A DNA stretch of 64,000 nt from Euleptes europaea (Eukaryota > Chordata > Lepidosauria > Squamata > Sphaerodactylidae), in assembly GCF_029931775.1 (NCBI RefSeq), contig NC_079325.1, positions 37,922,673-37,986,672 of the forward strand, given 5' to 3'. Every line of letters starts with the position of its first letter. Positions within the stretch are counted from its first letter, which is position 1. The notes beneath the pieces are model-generated. The model had not been told where the DNA came from and did not search any database. It saw only the letters and a list, made by a program, of their open reading frames with translations. Below, piece after piece: positions 54,677 through 64,000 of the stretch. The position numbers and the translations under genes are program-made.

Positions 54677-57600
54677 CTGCAGAAAGGAAAGAGAACAAAA
54701 TCTTGTCAGCCCCTTATGAGAAAAAAAGATAGTAAGCTGGAACCAAAGCAAACTACCTGATTTGACTGAAACGGGGCTGTGATTCTTAAAAAGGTAAAGG
54801 TCCTCTGTGCAAGCACCAGGTCATTCCTGACCCATGGGGTGACGTCACATCCCGACGTTTACTAGGCAGACTATGTTTATGGGGTGGTTTGCCATTGCCT
54901 TCCCCAGTCATCTTCCCTTTACCCCCAGCAAGCTGGGTACTCATTTTACCGACCTCGGAAGGATGGAAGGCTGAGTCAACCTTGAGCCGGCTACCTGAAA
55001 CTAACTTCTGTTGGGATCGAACTCAGGACATGAGCAGAGCTTACTGCAGCTTACCACTCTGCCCCACGGGGCTCCTGTGATTCTTAAAGTGGTCTATAAA
55101 ACCAGCATAAATTTGTAGAGACAGGCAAACAAAGAAAAAAATCAAGCACTATTGTGGAGATGAAGACTGGATGAGCAATGAGCCTGAGTGGAGTGAGAGG
55201 GGGAATCCAGGAGACAGGTGGCAGATGTTTTCTCCCAAAGAAACAAAGGCAATGACAACAGCGCCATTGCTACTCATGTACAATCCTTTTCCTAAATCAC
55301 TGTAATCTCTGGTCAAACATGTTTTGCAGATTTTCATAGTATTACAAAAAAGAAACAACAACCCTGCAATATCTCCTTTCTTAGAGAGGATACTGGAACA
55401 AATTTTGTATACCGAGGGAGACTTATTTACAACATTCATGTTTGCATCTGAAGAAATGAGCTCTAGTCCATAGAAGCTTATGCTGGAATAAAATGTTGGT
55501 CTTTAAGATGCCACAAGATGACTGTTTATTTTTGCTACAACACCACTACCATTCTGAAAAGGATTCTTTGTCTCCTACCAGAGTTTCCTTAGAAGGAGGA
55601 CCATTCCAAAATAAGAGACTGTGAAACAGAACTGTAAAACTGAACTGCGATATTCTAGACAGACAAACTGTTCTTTGGAAAATTGATTGGGCAACCCTAG
55701 TTACAAGAAATGAGTTTGCCAAACTGCAATACCTGTTCTCTAATAGTTTCTATCTTCAAAGCAGTCATACCTCTGACATCATCTTCATCCTCTTCAAAAG
55801 TGATCCTCAGGTTCTCATCCTGATCTCTGGTACTTTCCTCTAGAAAGTTTCTGACTTCTACAAAAGTCTGCACAGACCAGAGAATAGAACCAGATTTTAC
55901 TTAGTATCCAGGGGGTGGATTATACCACACCCAAATACACAGGAGTAAACCAGTGAATGCTAGTAGCATTTATGGCTCCGGAGATACACTTATGAGAATG
56001 CGCTCACTGAAATCTTCTGCATTACTCTAAATAAAATTACCAGTGATTATGGGGAGGGGAGCAGCCTGATAGCCCAGCCTAGTCTGATTTTGTCAGAACT
56101 GGGCTGCTAAGCAGAGTTGGCCACAGTTAGGACTTGGATGGGAGACTATAAAGGGAAACCAAGGTTGCTGTGTAGAGGAAGGCAAAGGCAAACCACTTAT
56201 GCACATCCCTTGTCTTGAAAAACCCATGGTCCTGGGGCCATCATGACTCAATTGTGACACAACTGCACACTATGATGATGATGATTTTGCCTAACTCTTT
56301 GTTCTGCCACCAGAATAAGTTATGCAAACTAATGTATGCAAATTAAATGCACAATTTATGCAGGTTGCACAGTCTAGCTCTTCTGCACGTGGAAAGTTTT
56401 TGCTTCCATCAAGAAAGCCAACCCTACTATGTGAACATTTTCCAGGAAAGAACTCCAGAGCATACCTCATTGGTCTCATCTTGACTGTAGTCAAAACTTG
56501 CCATGGTGTTAAATATCTGTAACAGATGCATCAGCTTCACTTCACAGAACTGCAGCTTGTCAAATACATCACCGGTGTCCATACGGAACTCTTCCTAGAA
56601 ACCAAGAACATAGAATTTAAGCAAAGCCCTATGGAATCAGGCAAATGGTCCATCTAGTCCAACATTCCATTACCCAGATGCCTTGAAGTGCTCACATGCA
56701 AGGGCAAAGAGATCAATGGTTGTTGTTGCTCTCCCGCAACTGGTATTCAAAGTTTTGAACTGCTTGACTTCAGATGCTTTTAAAAATTCTGTCCCCTCCC
56801 CACTCTGGTGCTTCTGGTGGTGGCTTCTTTCCTGAAGGTTTGAATGATCTAACCACACCTGATACTGAGACAGGACAGAATCACATGTGCCCTGACAAAG
56901 GCTCATTGTTCTGTGCTCCCCCCCCCCTCACTGATGTCTACAGAGACATAATGAGCAGCCTAATGTTGGGAGTGGCTCATTCTTCTGCATCTCTGTATTG
57001 ATAGGGAGGGATTGAGCCATTAACACCCAATGTGGAGATACAGCAGAATTAACTATTTCCAGCAGAGACTGATGGGTAGGCTGCCGAGCCGGAGCAATGA
57101 ATCATTCAGAGATGAAACATGCATTTACAGGTGGGTAATTTGGGCCAACAGGAGCTTTTCATGTTTAAACTGATTTTATTTCCTGCAACAGACTAGCAGT
57201 TTTTTTTAACACACTGAATTTGGGTGGATTGCAGTTTTTTTAACACACTGAATTTGGGTGGATCGCAGGTCTAATGAGGAGGAGCTAATGAACAGGACTC
57301 TGAAGGACAAAAATCTCAACAGCACACCCACCTGGCCAGGAACAGGGATGCCACAGAGCCTCATGGTGAGGTTTTCAACCCCATTTTCGAAATGGAGTAG
57401 GAGCTCCTGGTGCTTGATTGCCCGAGACTGCACTTCTTGAAGCCTGGCTGCTTCCTTTTTCAGGTTCTTCTGCAACTCCTTTGATAGCTTACTGAAGCTG
57501 AATGGGAATTCACAAAGGCCTAAACACACATGCTGGATAATTACACTGTGGATAACACACGATTCACTTGCACAACTTACTGCCACTGTGCCACATGATG

Positions 57601-60600
57601 GCTGCTAAGAGGGGATTAGATAGAATCGTGGAGCAGAGGTTCATCCACAGCTATTAGCCAAAATGGCTAAATGGAGTGGTGGAAAAACAGGGGAGCGCCT
57701 AGTGGACCATTGTGGGAAGCAAGGTACCGACCATTGGTCTGATCCAGAAGGCTAGGTTTGCCAGCTCCGGATTGGGAAATACCTGGAGATTTTTGGGGTG
57801 GAACCTGAGGAGGGCAGGGTTTGGGGAGGGACTTCAATGCCATAGGGTCCAATTGCCTGAACTGATCTCTTGCCTGTAGATCAGTTATAATAGCAGGCGA
57901 CCTCCAGCTACTACCTGGAGGTTGGGAACCCTAAGTAGGGCACTTCTGATGATCTAAAATATGCTAGGTTGTTACAGCCAACATTCTTGGATAATGTCAC
58001 ACTGAGGATTTTAAGGTAGGTGATGGGAAAGACCCCTGCCTGAGACCCTGGAGAGCCGTGGAGAGGGGCCATGGCTCAGGGGTAAAGCATCTGCTTGGCA
58101 TGCAGAGGGTCCCAGGTTCAGTCCCCAGCATCTCCAGTTAATGGGACTAGGCAGGTAGGTGATGGGAAAGACCTCGGCCTGAGACCCTGGAGAGCCGCTG
58201 CCGGTCTGAGTAGACAATACTGACTTCGATGGACCGAGGGTCTGATTCAGTAGAAGGCAGCTTCATGCGTTCATGTGTTCACACATTACAGACAGATATG
58301 TAGAGAGTCTGGAGCAGCTATGCATCCTCATATGCAGTTAAGTCCAAAGACACTAAAGAGCTTACAGGTTTCTGAGCAGAGAGAGGCGTCCAATATTTAG
58401 AATGAGATTGTGGACTAGAAACAGGGGACTCATGACTTGAGAACCAGCTCGCTAACATCAGACCCAAGTCAATGGTACATGCAAGAGACTTCTCTCTGTC
58501 TGTTTATGGGGAGGGGGCATGGCTCAATTGTAGAGCATCTGCTTGGCATGCAGAAGGTCCTAGGTTCAATCCCCGGTATCTCCAGTTAAAGAGACCAGGC
58601 AAGTAGGTGATGTGAAAGACCTCTGCCTGAGACCCTGGATAGCTACTGCTGGTCTGAATAGACAATACTGACTTTGATGGACCAAGGGTCTGTTTCAGTA
58701 TAAGGCAGCTTCGTGTGTTCATGTGTCTATTTACTCCACTAGGCAGCTTTAAACCGATGAGTACCTGATGGAGCTCTGGGTCTGGTGGAATTTCAGCTCT
58801 GCCCGGTCCAGTTCCAGCTGCTTCAGCTGGGCCTTCAGATCTCTGCGTTTTTTCTCACTCTCTGCAATCTGCTGCCACAGGTTCTCCTCCGACTTCTTCT
58901 GGGCTGTGAATCTCCCAGCAATATCCTGGAGGGGCCTCCAAATTAAAAACCGCGCTTGCACAACAGAGTTTAAAATTGGCACAAAACCAGTTCAGTTCTC
59001 GTGGCTTGTTTGTGGGCTAGAGGCACCTGGTTGGGCCACTGTGTGAACAGACTGCTGGACTTGATGGGCCTTGGTCTGATCCAGCAGGGCCTTTTTTATG
59101 TTCTTATGGCTTCCTCCATACAAGCACAGGGGGGGATAATGGTTTTCAGAGGGCGTTAGGGATTCTTTAAAGGGCCAAAAGGGTGAGGACTGAATGCTCC
59201 ATCTGCAGCCATCCTACAGTTCCTTCTTTGAACCAAAGGCCCACAAGTTGTGCTCTGAATGAGTGCAACATTGTGCAGATGCTCCCATTTCAGTTAGGGG
59301 TTTTTGGTGTTCTGTGTGTAGTTGTAGCGGGGGGGGGGGGCTTCATCAGACAGCAGCCCCAATTAGAAAGTTACTGAGGTATACATGAACTAACTAACAT
59401 ATTTAAACAGTAGTGGCGGGACATGCAAGATATTAGCACTCAGACTGAGTGAGAAATCCAAAATCCATAAGACCTGGTGGAGGAGTGAGGTAGTATTGAC
59501 TTCCTTGATGAATCCCAACTCAGCAAATTCATGTTGGGTTCTCACTTTGAAGTTCTTTGTAAGAGAATAGTGACTTTTAGATCGGAAACAGAATGGCGTG
59601 TAAGACTAAAATGTTTAACCACTGATTTCCAAATACAATCCTTTTTACTGTTAGATTTGTGTCAACTTATCCTTTTGCATAGGGACTGACCTATTTGTCC
59701 AATGTAGAGAGTAGACACCCCTATACTCTCTACACTGGACAAACAAGTCAGCATTTTTAAGATGCCGCTGGACTCCTGCTTGGTTTTGCTAAATGTACAT
59801 CATGTCAGAATTTTGCCAAACTGCCGTGGAACTACAATACCCAAAGATGGGAACACTGGACTGCACTCTTGATCTTTTCCACCTCGCTGGTCACCAGACC
59901 CTCGTACTCAACCTGAGCCTTGGAAACGTCTAGTTTTGTACCTGAAAAGCAGTAAAGAGGCAAGAGATAGCACAGATGCCTGAACCATATATCCCCAGTT
60001 CCTCTAGGCAGGTCTAGTTCCTGGTTTGGGGCAAGGCAAGAGTCATTTCAATTTTTTATTATTGCATATTTGTCCCATCCTTCTTCTAGGGAGGTAATGG
60101 TGCCACCCAGGGTCCTTTCCTTGTCCATTTTTATGTTCCAACAACCCTGTGAGGTAGGCTGAGCAAGAGCAATTGGCCCAAGGTCACCCAGTGAGTTTCA
60201 TAGCAGAGGGGCCCCTCTCTTGTCTTGGTCTGACACTCTGTCCTCTGTGCCATGATGGCTGTTCACTGGGAACATACACAGCATTTGCTTGACTCATGAA
60301 TAGGGTTGCCAACCTCCAGGTGGTGACTGGAGATCACCTGCTATTACAACTGATCAGTTCCCCTGGAGAAAATGGCTGCTTTGGCAATTGGACTCAATGG
60401 CATTGAAGTCCCTCCCCTCTCCAAAACCTGCCCTCCTCAGACTCCACCCCCAAAATCTCCAGGTATTTCCCAACCCAGAGCTGGCAACCCTACTCGTGAA
60501 TATGTAGGGCCTCCTGAGGAAGGAATTCTTTCATACTCCTTTAAGTCCTATGAGCACCTTCATGGCCAAAAGGAACTCACAAGAGTTGTGCTCTTCTCCC

Positions 60601-62731
60601 CCCAGTAGGGTTGCCAACCTCCAGGCACTAGCTGGAGATCTCCTGTTATTACAACTGATCTCCAGCCGACAGAGATCAGTTCACCTGGAGAAAATGGCTG
60701 CTTTGGCAACTGGATTCTATGACATTGAAGTCCCTCCCCTCCCCAAACCCCTCCCTCTTCAGGCTCCACCCCAGAAACCTCCCTGCCCCCCAGGCTCCAC
60801 ACCCATCATGAAATGGGAGCTTGTCCTGGAAGCCCCTGAGACATCACAGGAGTTGTTGGGTCCATTTCCTATTCCTGATCAGAGCAGCAGCAGCAAGTGG
60901 CCCTGGAGGGCAGAGAGATTGTCTGCTGGGCTATGACGAATGCTGCCCCTGACATTAAATAACACAAAGCAAGGTGGCTGGGGCTGGGAAAGACAGAGAC
61001 AAACCAGCCCTTCTAGCTTGGACTTTATGATCCAGGAGTACCAGAGGTCTTAGGGAGTGGATCTCGATCAGCGTTCTTACCTTTCGTTTCCCAGCCTCCC
61101 AGGGAGGGAAAATCCATAGCGAGATCACGTCGGACCAGCTGCAAAATAATTAGAAGTGAACATATGCATTAAAATGAAATAAAGGAAGGCATGTCTACAA
61201 ACTGGCAGGACTAACAAAAACACAGGAAGAGCCCACCTGGATCAGAGCTGAAATCCATAGACAAATCATCCTGTTTCCATCAACAGCCAGCCAGATACTG
61301 CTGGAAAGTCCGCAAAGCAGGGCTTGAAAGCAACAGCCCTCCCTTGCTTTTGCCCCCCTACAATGCCGGCACTAAAAGATACATTGCCTCTAAACATGGA
61401 AGCTTCATTTAGGAACACAGCTAAAAGAACTTAATCATTTTTATTACTTGATACAACAACATTATTTGATACAACAAAGCAGCACTCTGCACACTCCCCA
61501 GCGACAACTCACCATCTTTTTGTGTCTCTCAGTGGCTTCCTTGGTGCGGATCCTTTCTATCTGTTTCTTCTGGCTGCTGAGTGAATTGTCCCTGAACTTT
61601 CTCTCAGTAAGTAACTCGGTCTCTGTATTCATCATCTCTGCCTGCAAACACCACAGCAAAGGTTTGGGGAGAGGGGGAAAGAGGTGAGGGACAATGTTTG
61701 CATGTTAGGAATCACTATATTCCACACCATATCACAGCCATGTCACTTTCCACCCATAATATCCTTCAAGGAGCTGAAAGCTGAGGCACTGACCCAATTC
61801 ACTGTTGCAAATGGAATGCAAGATGATGATGATGTCAAATAAATAAATAAATATTGCAAGGATTACCCAGACAATGTATATAGTGAACTGTAATACAAAT
61901 ACATCGTATTCCCTATTACTATGTATGGGTGTGAAAGCTGGACAGTGAAGAAAACTGATAGGAAGAAAATAGATTCCTTTGAAATGTGGTGTTGGAGGAG
62001 AGTGTTACAGATTCTGTGGACTGCCCAAAAACAAATCAATGGGTTATAGATCAAATCAAGCCTGAACTGACCCTAGAAGCTAAAATGACTAAACTGCGGC
62101 TATCGTATTTTGGTCACGCCATGAGGCGACAAGAGTCACTGGAAAAGACAGTCATGTTAGGAAAGGTTGAGGGCAGCAGGAAAAGAGGAAGACCCAACAA
62201 GAGATGGATTGACTCAATAAAGGAAGCCACAGCCTTCAATTTGCAAGATCTGAGTAAGGCTGTCAAAGATAGGACATTTTGGAAGACTTTTATTCATAGG
62301 GTCGCCATGAGTCGGAAGCGACTTGACGGCACTTAACACACACACACACACACACACAATACAAATACATTTCACATACATTGTGTCTGTAATCTTTCAC
62401 ATACTTTGTCTGTAATCCTTTCAACATCCTTGTAATCAGGCCAATATTATTTGCATATTCTAGATGCAGAGAAAGCTATCTTATCGAATGCACTTTTATC
62501 TCATGCACAAGTTCCCATGGAACAGTAGGGATTCGAACCTGGGTATCCCAGACCCTTGTCTGACAGTCTAATCACCACATCGCAGATGCCATACAGTCTG
62601 GATTTTACCTTGGCAGCCTCCATGGCCTCTGTGCTGTCTATGGCCATTAGATGCATGCCTTTGAGCTCCCCTTCATAGACCTCCACCATATGCTCTAGGC
62701 TGTCCAATAGAAGAGGTAACTGAGCCACTTC
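54543..62731 (-). CDS. CCDC183: CCDC183 (coiled-coil protein 183), 3' nine exons; 5' end outside the window
   Basis: Exons (minus strand): 62731-62609, 61641-61513, 61138-61081, 59941-59841, 58925-58765, 57497-57332, 56594-56466, 55867-55771, 54676-54543. All are GT-AG with compatible phases and total 1098 nt (365 residues plus stop). The protein is almost wholly charged alpha-helix of coiled-coil type. Recognisable boxes shared with human CCDC183 from memory are KIKSAVQCSHLWDIAGRF, LELDRAELKFHQTQSSISF, LMRLCGIP-like TMRLCGIPVPGQ, and the C-terminal FNFADIDHSVVPNRDEIKKQ. The gene sits directly upstream of RABL6 on the same strand, the human order. CCDC183 is a testis-biased protein; mouse work links it to spermiogenesis (from memory). 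The first exon seen enters in phase 0, so N-terminal exons must lie past 64000 or in sequence I could not read. Confidence 0.92.
54791..55074 (-). repeat. Sauria SINE with target duplication
   Basis: Head gagccccgtggggcagagtg (reverse) and tail gacctggtgcttgcacagag. A perfect 14-bp duplication ctgtgattcttaaa flanks it. In the last CCDC183 intron. Confidence 0.92.
55440..55540 (+). repeat. Degenerate copy of the 8887-type repeat
   Basis: tttgcatctgaagaaatgag and tggtctttaagatgccac echo the right arm at 9068-9157. The hammerhead core is not intact. Confidence 0.5.
55771..55867 (-). CDS. CCDC183: CCDC183 internal exon
   Basis: A 97-nt exon coding TFVEVRNFLEESTRDQDENL and RITFEEDEDDVR, acidic. 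The RITFE box is shared with mammals. The donor is GTATGA. Confidence 0.92.
56062..56275 (+). repeat. 5S rRNA-derived SINE (5S-Sauria type)
   Basis: The head reads like 5S rRNA (gctgctaagcagagttggcc, gtactt-like gacttggatgggagac), followed by a tRNA-SINE-like middle and a BovB-like tail ending aattgtgacacaactgcac. Confidence 0.75.
56466..56594 (-). CDS. CCDC183: CCDC183 internal exon
   Basis: A 43-codon exon, EEFRMDTGDVFDKLQFCEVK through SQDETNE. The acceptor is TTTCTAG and the donor GTATGC. Confidence 0.92.
57332..57497 (-). CDS. CCDC183: CCDC183 internal exon
   Basis: A 166-nt exon coding FSKLSKELQKNLKKEAARLQ through MRLCGIPVPGQ. Two acceptors six bases apart are in phase (exon starting at 57497 or 57491). 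The upstream one is chosen because human reads SISFKS at this junction. Confidence 0.9.
57745..57935. repeat. agggttgcc-type MITE
   Basis: Begins aggtttgccagctccgg and ends ctggaggttgggaaccct. In a CCDC183 intron. Confidence 0.7.
58050..58280 (+). repeat. Squamate tRNA-derived SINE
   Basis: Full copy (ggggccatggctcaggggta). A 42-base piece of the same body (58015-58057) lies just upstream, suggesting a second truncated insertion. Confidence 0.85.
58506..58728 (+). repeat. Squamate tRNA-derived SINE
   Basis: Full copy, 37 bases from the acceptor side of CCDC183 exon 58925-58765 on its 3' flank. Confidence 0.85.
58765..58925 (-). CDS. CCDC183: CCDC183 internal exon
   Basis: A 161-nt exon coding DIAGRFTAQKKSEENLWQQI then a charged coiled coil ending LELDRAELKFHQTQSSI. 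The donor is GTACTC. Confidence 0.93.
58990..59106 (+). repeat. CR1-like (L3-type) LINE 3' end
   Basis: cttgtttgtgggctagaggc, then gacttgatgggccttggtct and ttttttatgttcttatgg. Same end as 36440-36745. Confidence 0.7.
59841..59941 (-). CDS. CCDC183: CCDC183 internal exon
   Basis: A 101-nt exon coding TKLDVSKAQVEYEGLVTSEV and KIKSAVQCSHLW. The acceptor is CTTTTCAG and the donor is at TGG|GTATTG. The SAV-x-CSH-x-W box is the clearest match to human. Confidence 0.93.
60055..60262 (-). repeat. Degenerate tRNA-derived SINE
   Basis: ctgtgaggtaggctgagcaa and caaggtcacccagtgagttt in reverse orientation match the SINE family at 31510. Confidence 0.6.
60302..60491. repeat. agggttgcc-type MITE
   Basis: agggttgccaacctccagg to gagctggcaaccct, flanked by actcatgaat / actcgtgaat (10 bp, one mismatch). 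Confidence 0.78.
60607..60800. repeat. agggttgcc-type MITE, right end missing
   Basis: agggttgccaacctccaggc to ccaggctccacacccatc; the ggcaaccct end is not present. Confidence 0.65.
61081..61138 (-). CDS. CCDC183: CCDC183 internal exon
   Basis: A 58-nt exon coding LVRRDLAMDFPSLGGWETK. The MDFPS motif aligns with human LDFPS. The acceptor is TTTTGCAG and the donor GTAAGA. Confidence 0.9.
61513..61641 (-). CDS. CCDC183: CCDC183 internal exon
   Basis: A 43-codon exon, AEMMNTETELLTERKFRD through ERHKKM, with the QKKQIERIRTKEATE coiled-coil repeat matching human QKKLIDKIHTKETSE. The donor is GTGAGT. Confidence 0.93.
61905..62357 (+). mobile_element. 5'-truncated BovB (RTE) LINE with target duplication
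   Basis: Codes the C-terminus of the RTE/BovB polyprotein (LRLSYFGHAMRRQESLEKTV, RKRGRPNKRWIDSIKEA) and ends in the BovB tail cgacttgacggcactt plus (ac)n. A 13-bp duplication aatacaaatacat flanks it (61892-61904, 62358-62370). In a CCDC183 intron. Confidence 0.92.
62515..62590 (-). repeat. tRNA-derived SINE head fragment
   Basis: gggattcgaacctgggtatc and gacagtctaatcaccacatc in reverse form a tRNA-like head. It ends about 20 bases from a CCDC183 splice donor. Confidence 0.6.
62609..62731 (-). CDS. CCDC183: CCDC183 internal exon (first seen in window)
   Basis: A 41-codon exon, EVAQLPLLLDSLEHMVEVYE through EAMEAAK, helical. The acceptor is GCCTCCAG and the donor GTAAAA. A SINE head fragment ends some 20 bases into the downstream intron. 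Confidence 0.88.
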
Positions 62732-62857
62732 CTGGAGGCAAAGAAAGAGGTGGCCTGATGTTTGGGCCAGTTTCACACATGCATGTTAATCAGTCACAGA
62801 AGCAGCTTCTAAGTTCCTCTTGCCCTTGACACCGGCTTCATACTAGCTGAAATGGCA

Positions 62858-63205
62858 AAACTTACTGCATTAATAAACCAAAAAGAAGATAATGAATTTG
62901 TGTTAGAATGGGAGGCATGGATAACATACTGTATGAATTAATTTAACTGTGATATCAAGGGATATGTTTTGATCTAATTCAGATTTGTTGAGATAATTAA
63001 GAGATGATAATGATTAACTAGATATATATGACAATAGACATAGATGTTTTATTATAAGAACTAGATAATAAATACAAAGAGAGTAACAATGATAATAAAC
63101 GGAGAGAGGAGGGTGAGGGGAAGTCAAAGATACACATACTTGTTAATGATAAGATACATTTTATTAGATCGTACAATATATTAATGGATATTTGTAATTG
63201 AATTT
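62858..63205 (+). repeat. 5'-truncated L1 LINE 3' end
   Basis: Codes MAKLTALINQKEDNEFVLEW near the L1 ORF2 terminus, then an AT-rich 3' UTR. Same family as the L1 at 50936. Confidence 0.8.
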
Positions 63206-63599
63206 GATTGCATACTGTGGATACAAAGCCCTTTTCCTCAGTCTAGACAAACTGTGTGTAAAATAGAGCTCTCGGAAGGTGCGTATCTGCCCATGTGGTG
63301 ACATCTCCATGTGGGTCCGAAGCTCTGGTGTGAGGCGAATTTTGTGGGTTTTCTTGTTGTTGATCAGAACCTGGAGGCTATATTTTTATATCACTTTACT
63401 TAATCAGAATGTTAATCACTCAGTGAATACAACATCACCCATCTCACCCCGAGAAATGTATAAAGATCATTTCATGTTCTTTTCCTTTTGAACATGGGGA
63501 AATTGCTTGGCAGTAGATCCAGGGTAAAAGAAGCCTGTGGTGCATGTTTGGAATTTGGCGCAAAAAGATGTGGTACAGGAGCAGTCATTTGAACAACAG

Positions 63600-63765
63600 A
63601 ATTGCCTTGCTGGATGAAGCCAAAGATCCATCTTGTCCAGTTTACTGTTGCCAACAGTGGCCAGCCAAATGCTCACCAGCAGGGAACTAAACCATGATTC
63701 CATGGCAGCGCAGGGATTTAAACTTGGGTCTCCCAGATCCTAGTCCAACACTCTAACCACTATGA
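63600..63765 (-). repeat. tRNA-derived SINE with CR1-like tail
   Basis: In reverse: tagtggttagagtgttggac, gggagacccaagtttaaatc, then gacaagatggatctttggct as a LINE-like tail. Confidence 0.6.
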
Positions 63766-63949
63766 AGCTCAAGACAATGTATTCTCTGGGACTTAATAGA
63801 GATCTGGGATTCTTGTCTCATCACCAATGCTGATTTCTCCATGCCTACTACCCCACTGCATATCACACCTAATCTAATCACGCCTGCTAATGTCATTTAC
63901 TTGCTTTTGACATTTACGTTGCCATTGTGTGTCTAATTCACTTGTCTTT

Positions 63950-64000
63950 ACTTAAGAATAGATGGAATCACATTCTAGCTGTATCTGAAGAAGTGAGCTG
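63950..64000 (+). repeat. Start of an 8887-type hammerhead repeat, cut by the window end
   Basis: aagaatagatggaatcacat, then tagctgtatctgaagaagtg match the centre and right arm of 8887-9157. The CUGAAGA core is present and the rest lies beyond 64000. Confidence 0.55.

Noticed and set aside
62335-62357. (AC)n microsatellite as a separate feature
   Set aside because: It is the tail of the BovB insertion.

Overview
This is a window of nuclear DNA from a squamate reptile (lizard or snake; I cannot say which family). The repeats point there. It holds full Sauria SINEs, a 5S rRNA-derived SINE, a BovB LINE end, CR1, L1 and other LINE ends, several tRNA-derived SINEs, Penelope-type foldback repeats and DIRS retroelements. 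The host genes are split by typical vertebrate introns and have human counterparts in the same order.

Two protein genes can be read, both on the minus strand. RABL6 is complete: 15 coding exons from 50416 (start) to 4581 (stop), with every splice phase compatible, giving a 771-residue protein (human is about 729). Its CpG-rich promoter and 5' end lie around 50200-50780, and its likely 3' UTR runs down to about 2780. Upstream lies the 3' two-thirds of CCDC183: nine exons from 62731 to 54543 (365 residues plus stop), with a poly(A) signal 46 bases after the stop. The first exons of CCDC183 lie beyond the window. CCDC183 followed by RABL6 on one strand is the human chromosome 9q34.3 order. Positions 1 to about 2500 are intergenic sequence downstream of RABL6.

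Most of the rest is intron and transposon. RABL6 intron 5 carries a 4.6-kb broken DIRS element (26307-30921). It has inverted terminal repeats, an internal complementary region, a tyrosine-recombinase part and a gag-like part tandemly triplicated in 849-bp units; the reverse-transcriptase part is absent. A second, short DIRS remnant sits at 13117-13637, 31 bases from a possible unannotated 48-nt cassette exon. RABL6 intron 2 holds a 1.4-kb LINE with a YADD reverse-transcriptase box and a 13-bp target duplication.

The most interesting signal is a set of foldback repeats (6325-6565, 8887-9157, 39729-40026, 52151-52864, and a cut-off copy at the window end). They belong to at least three sequence families. 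Each has a CUGANGA / hairpin / GAAA / palindrome-UH / paired-flank layout that reads as a minimal type I hammerhead ribozyme. Three have 12-13 bp target duplications and an asymmetric extension of about 29-41 bases, as expected of Penelope-like retroelement pseudo-LTRs. In one, the inverted arm ends within one base of the predicted ribozyme cleavage site. A separate palindromic MITE family (agggttgcc...ggcaaccct) shows 9-10 bp target duplications in three copies.
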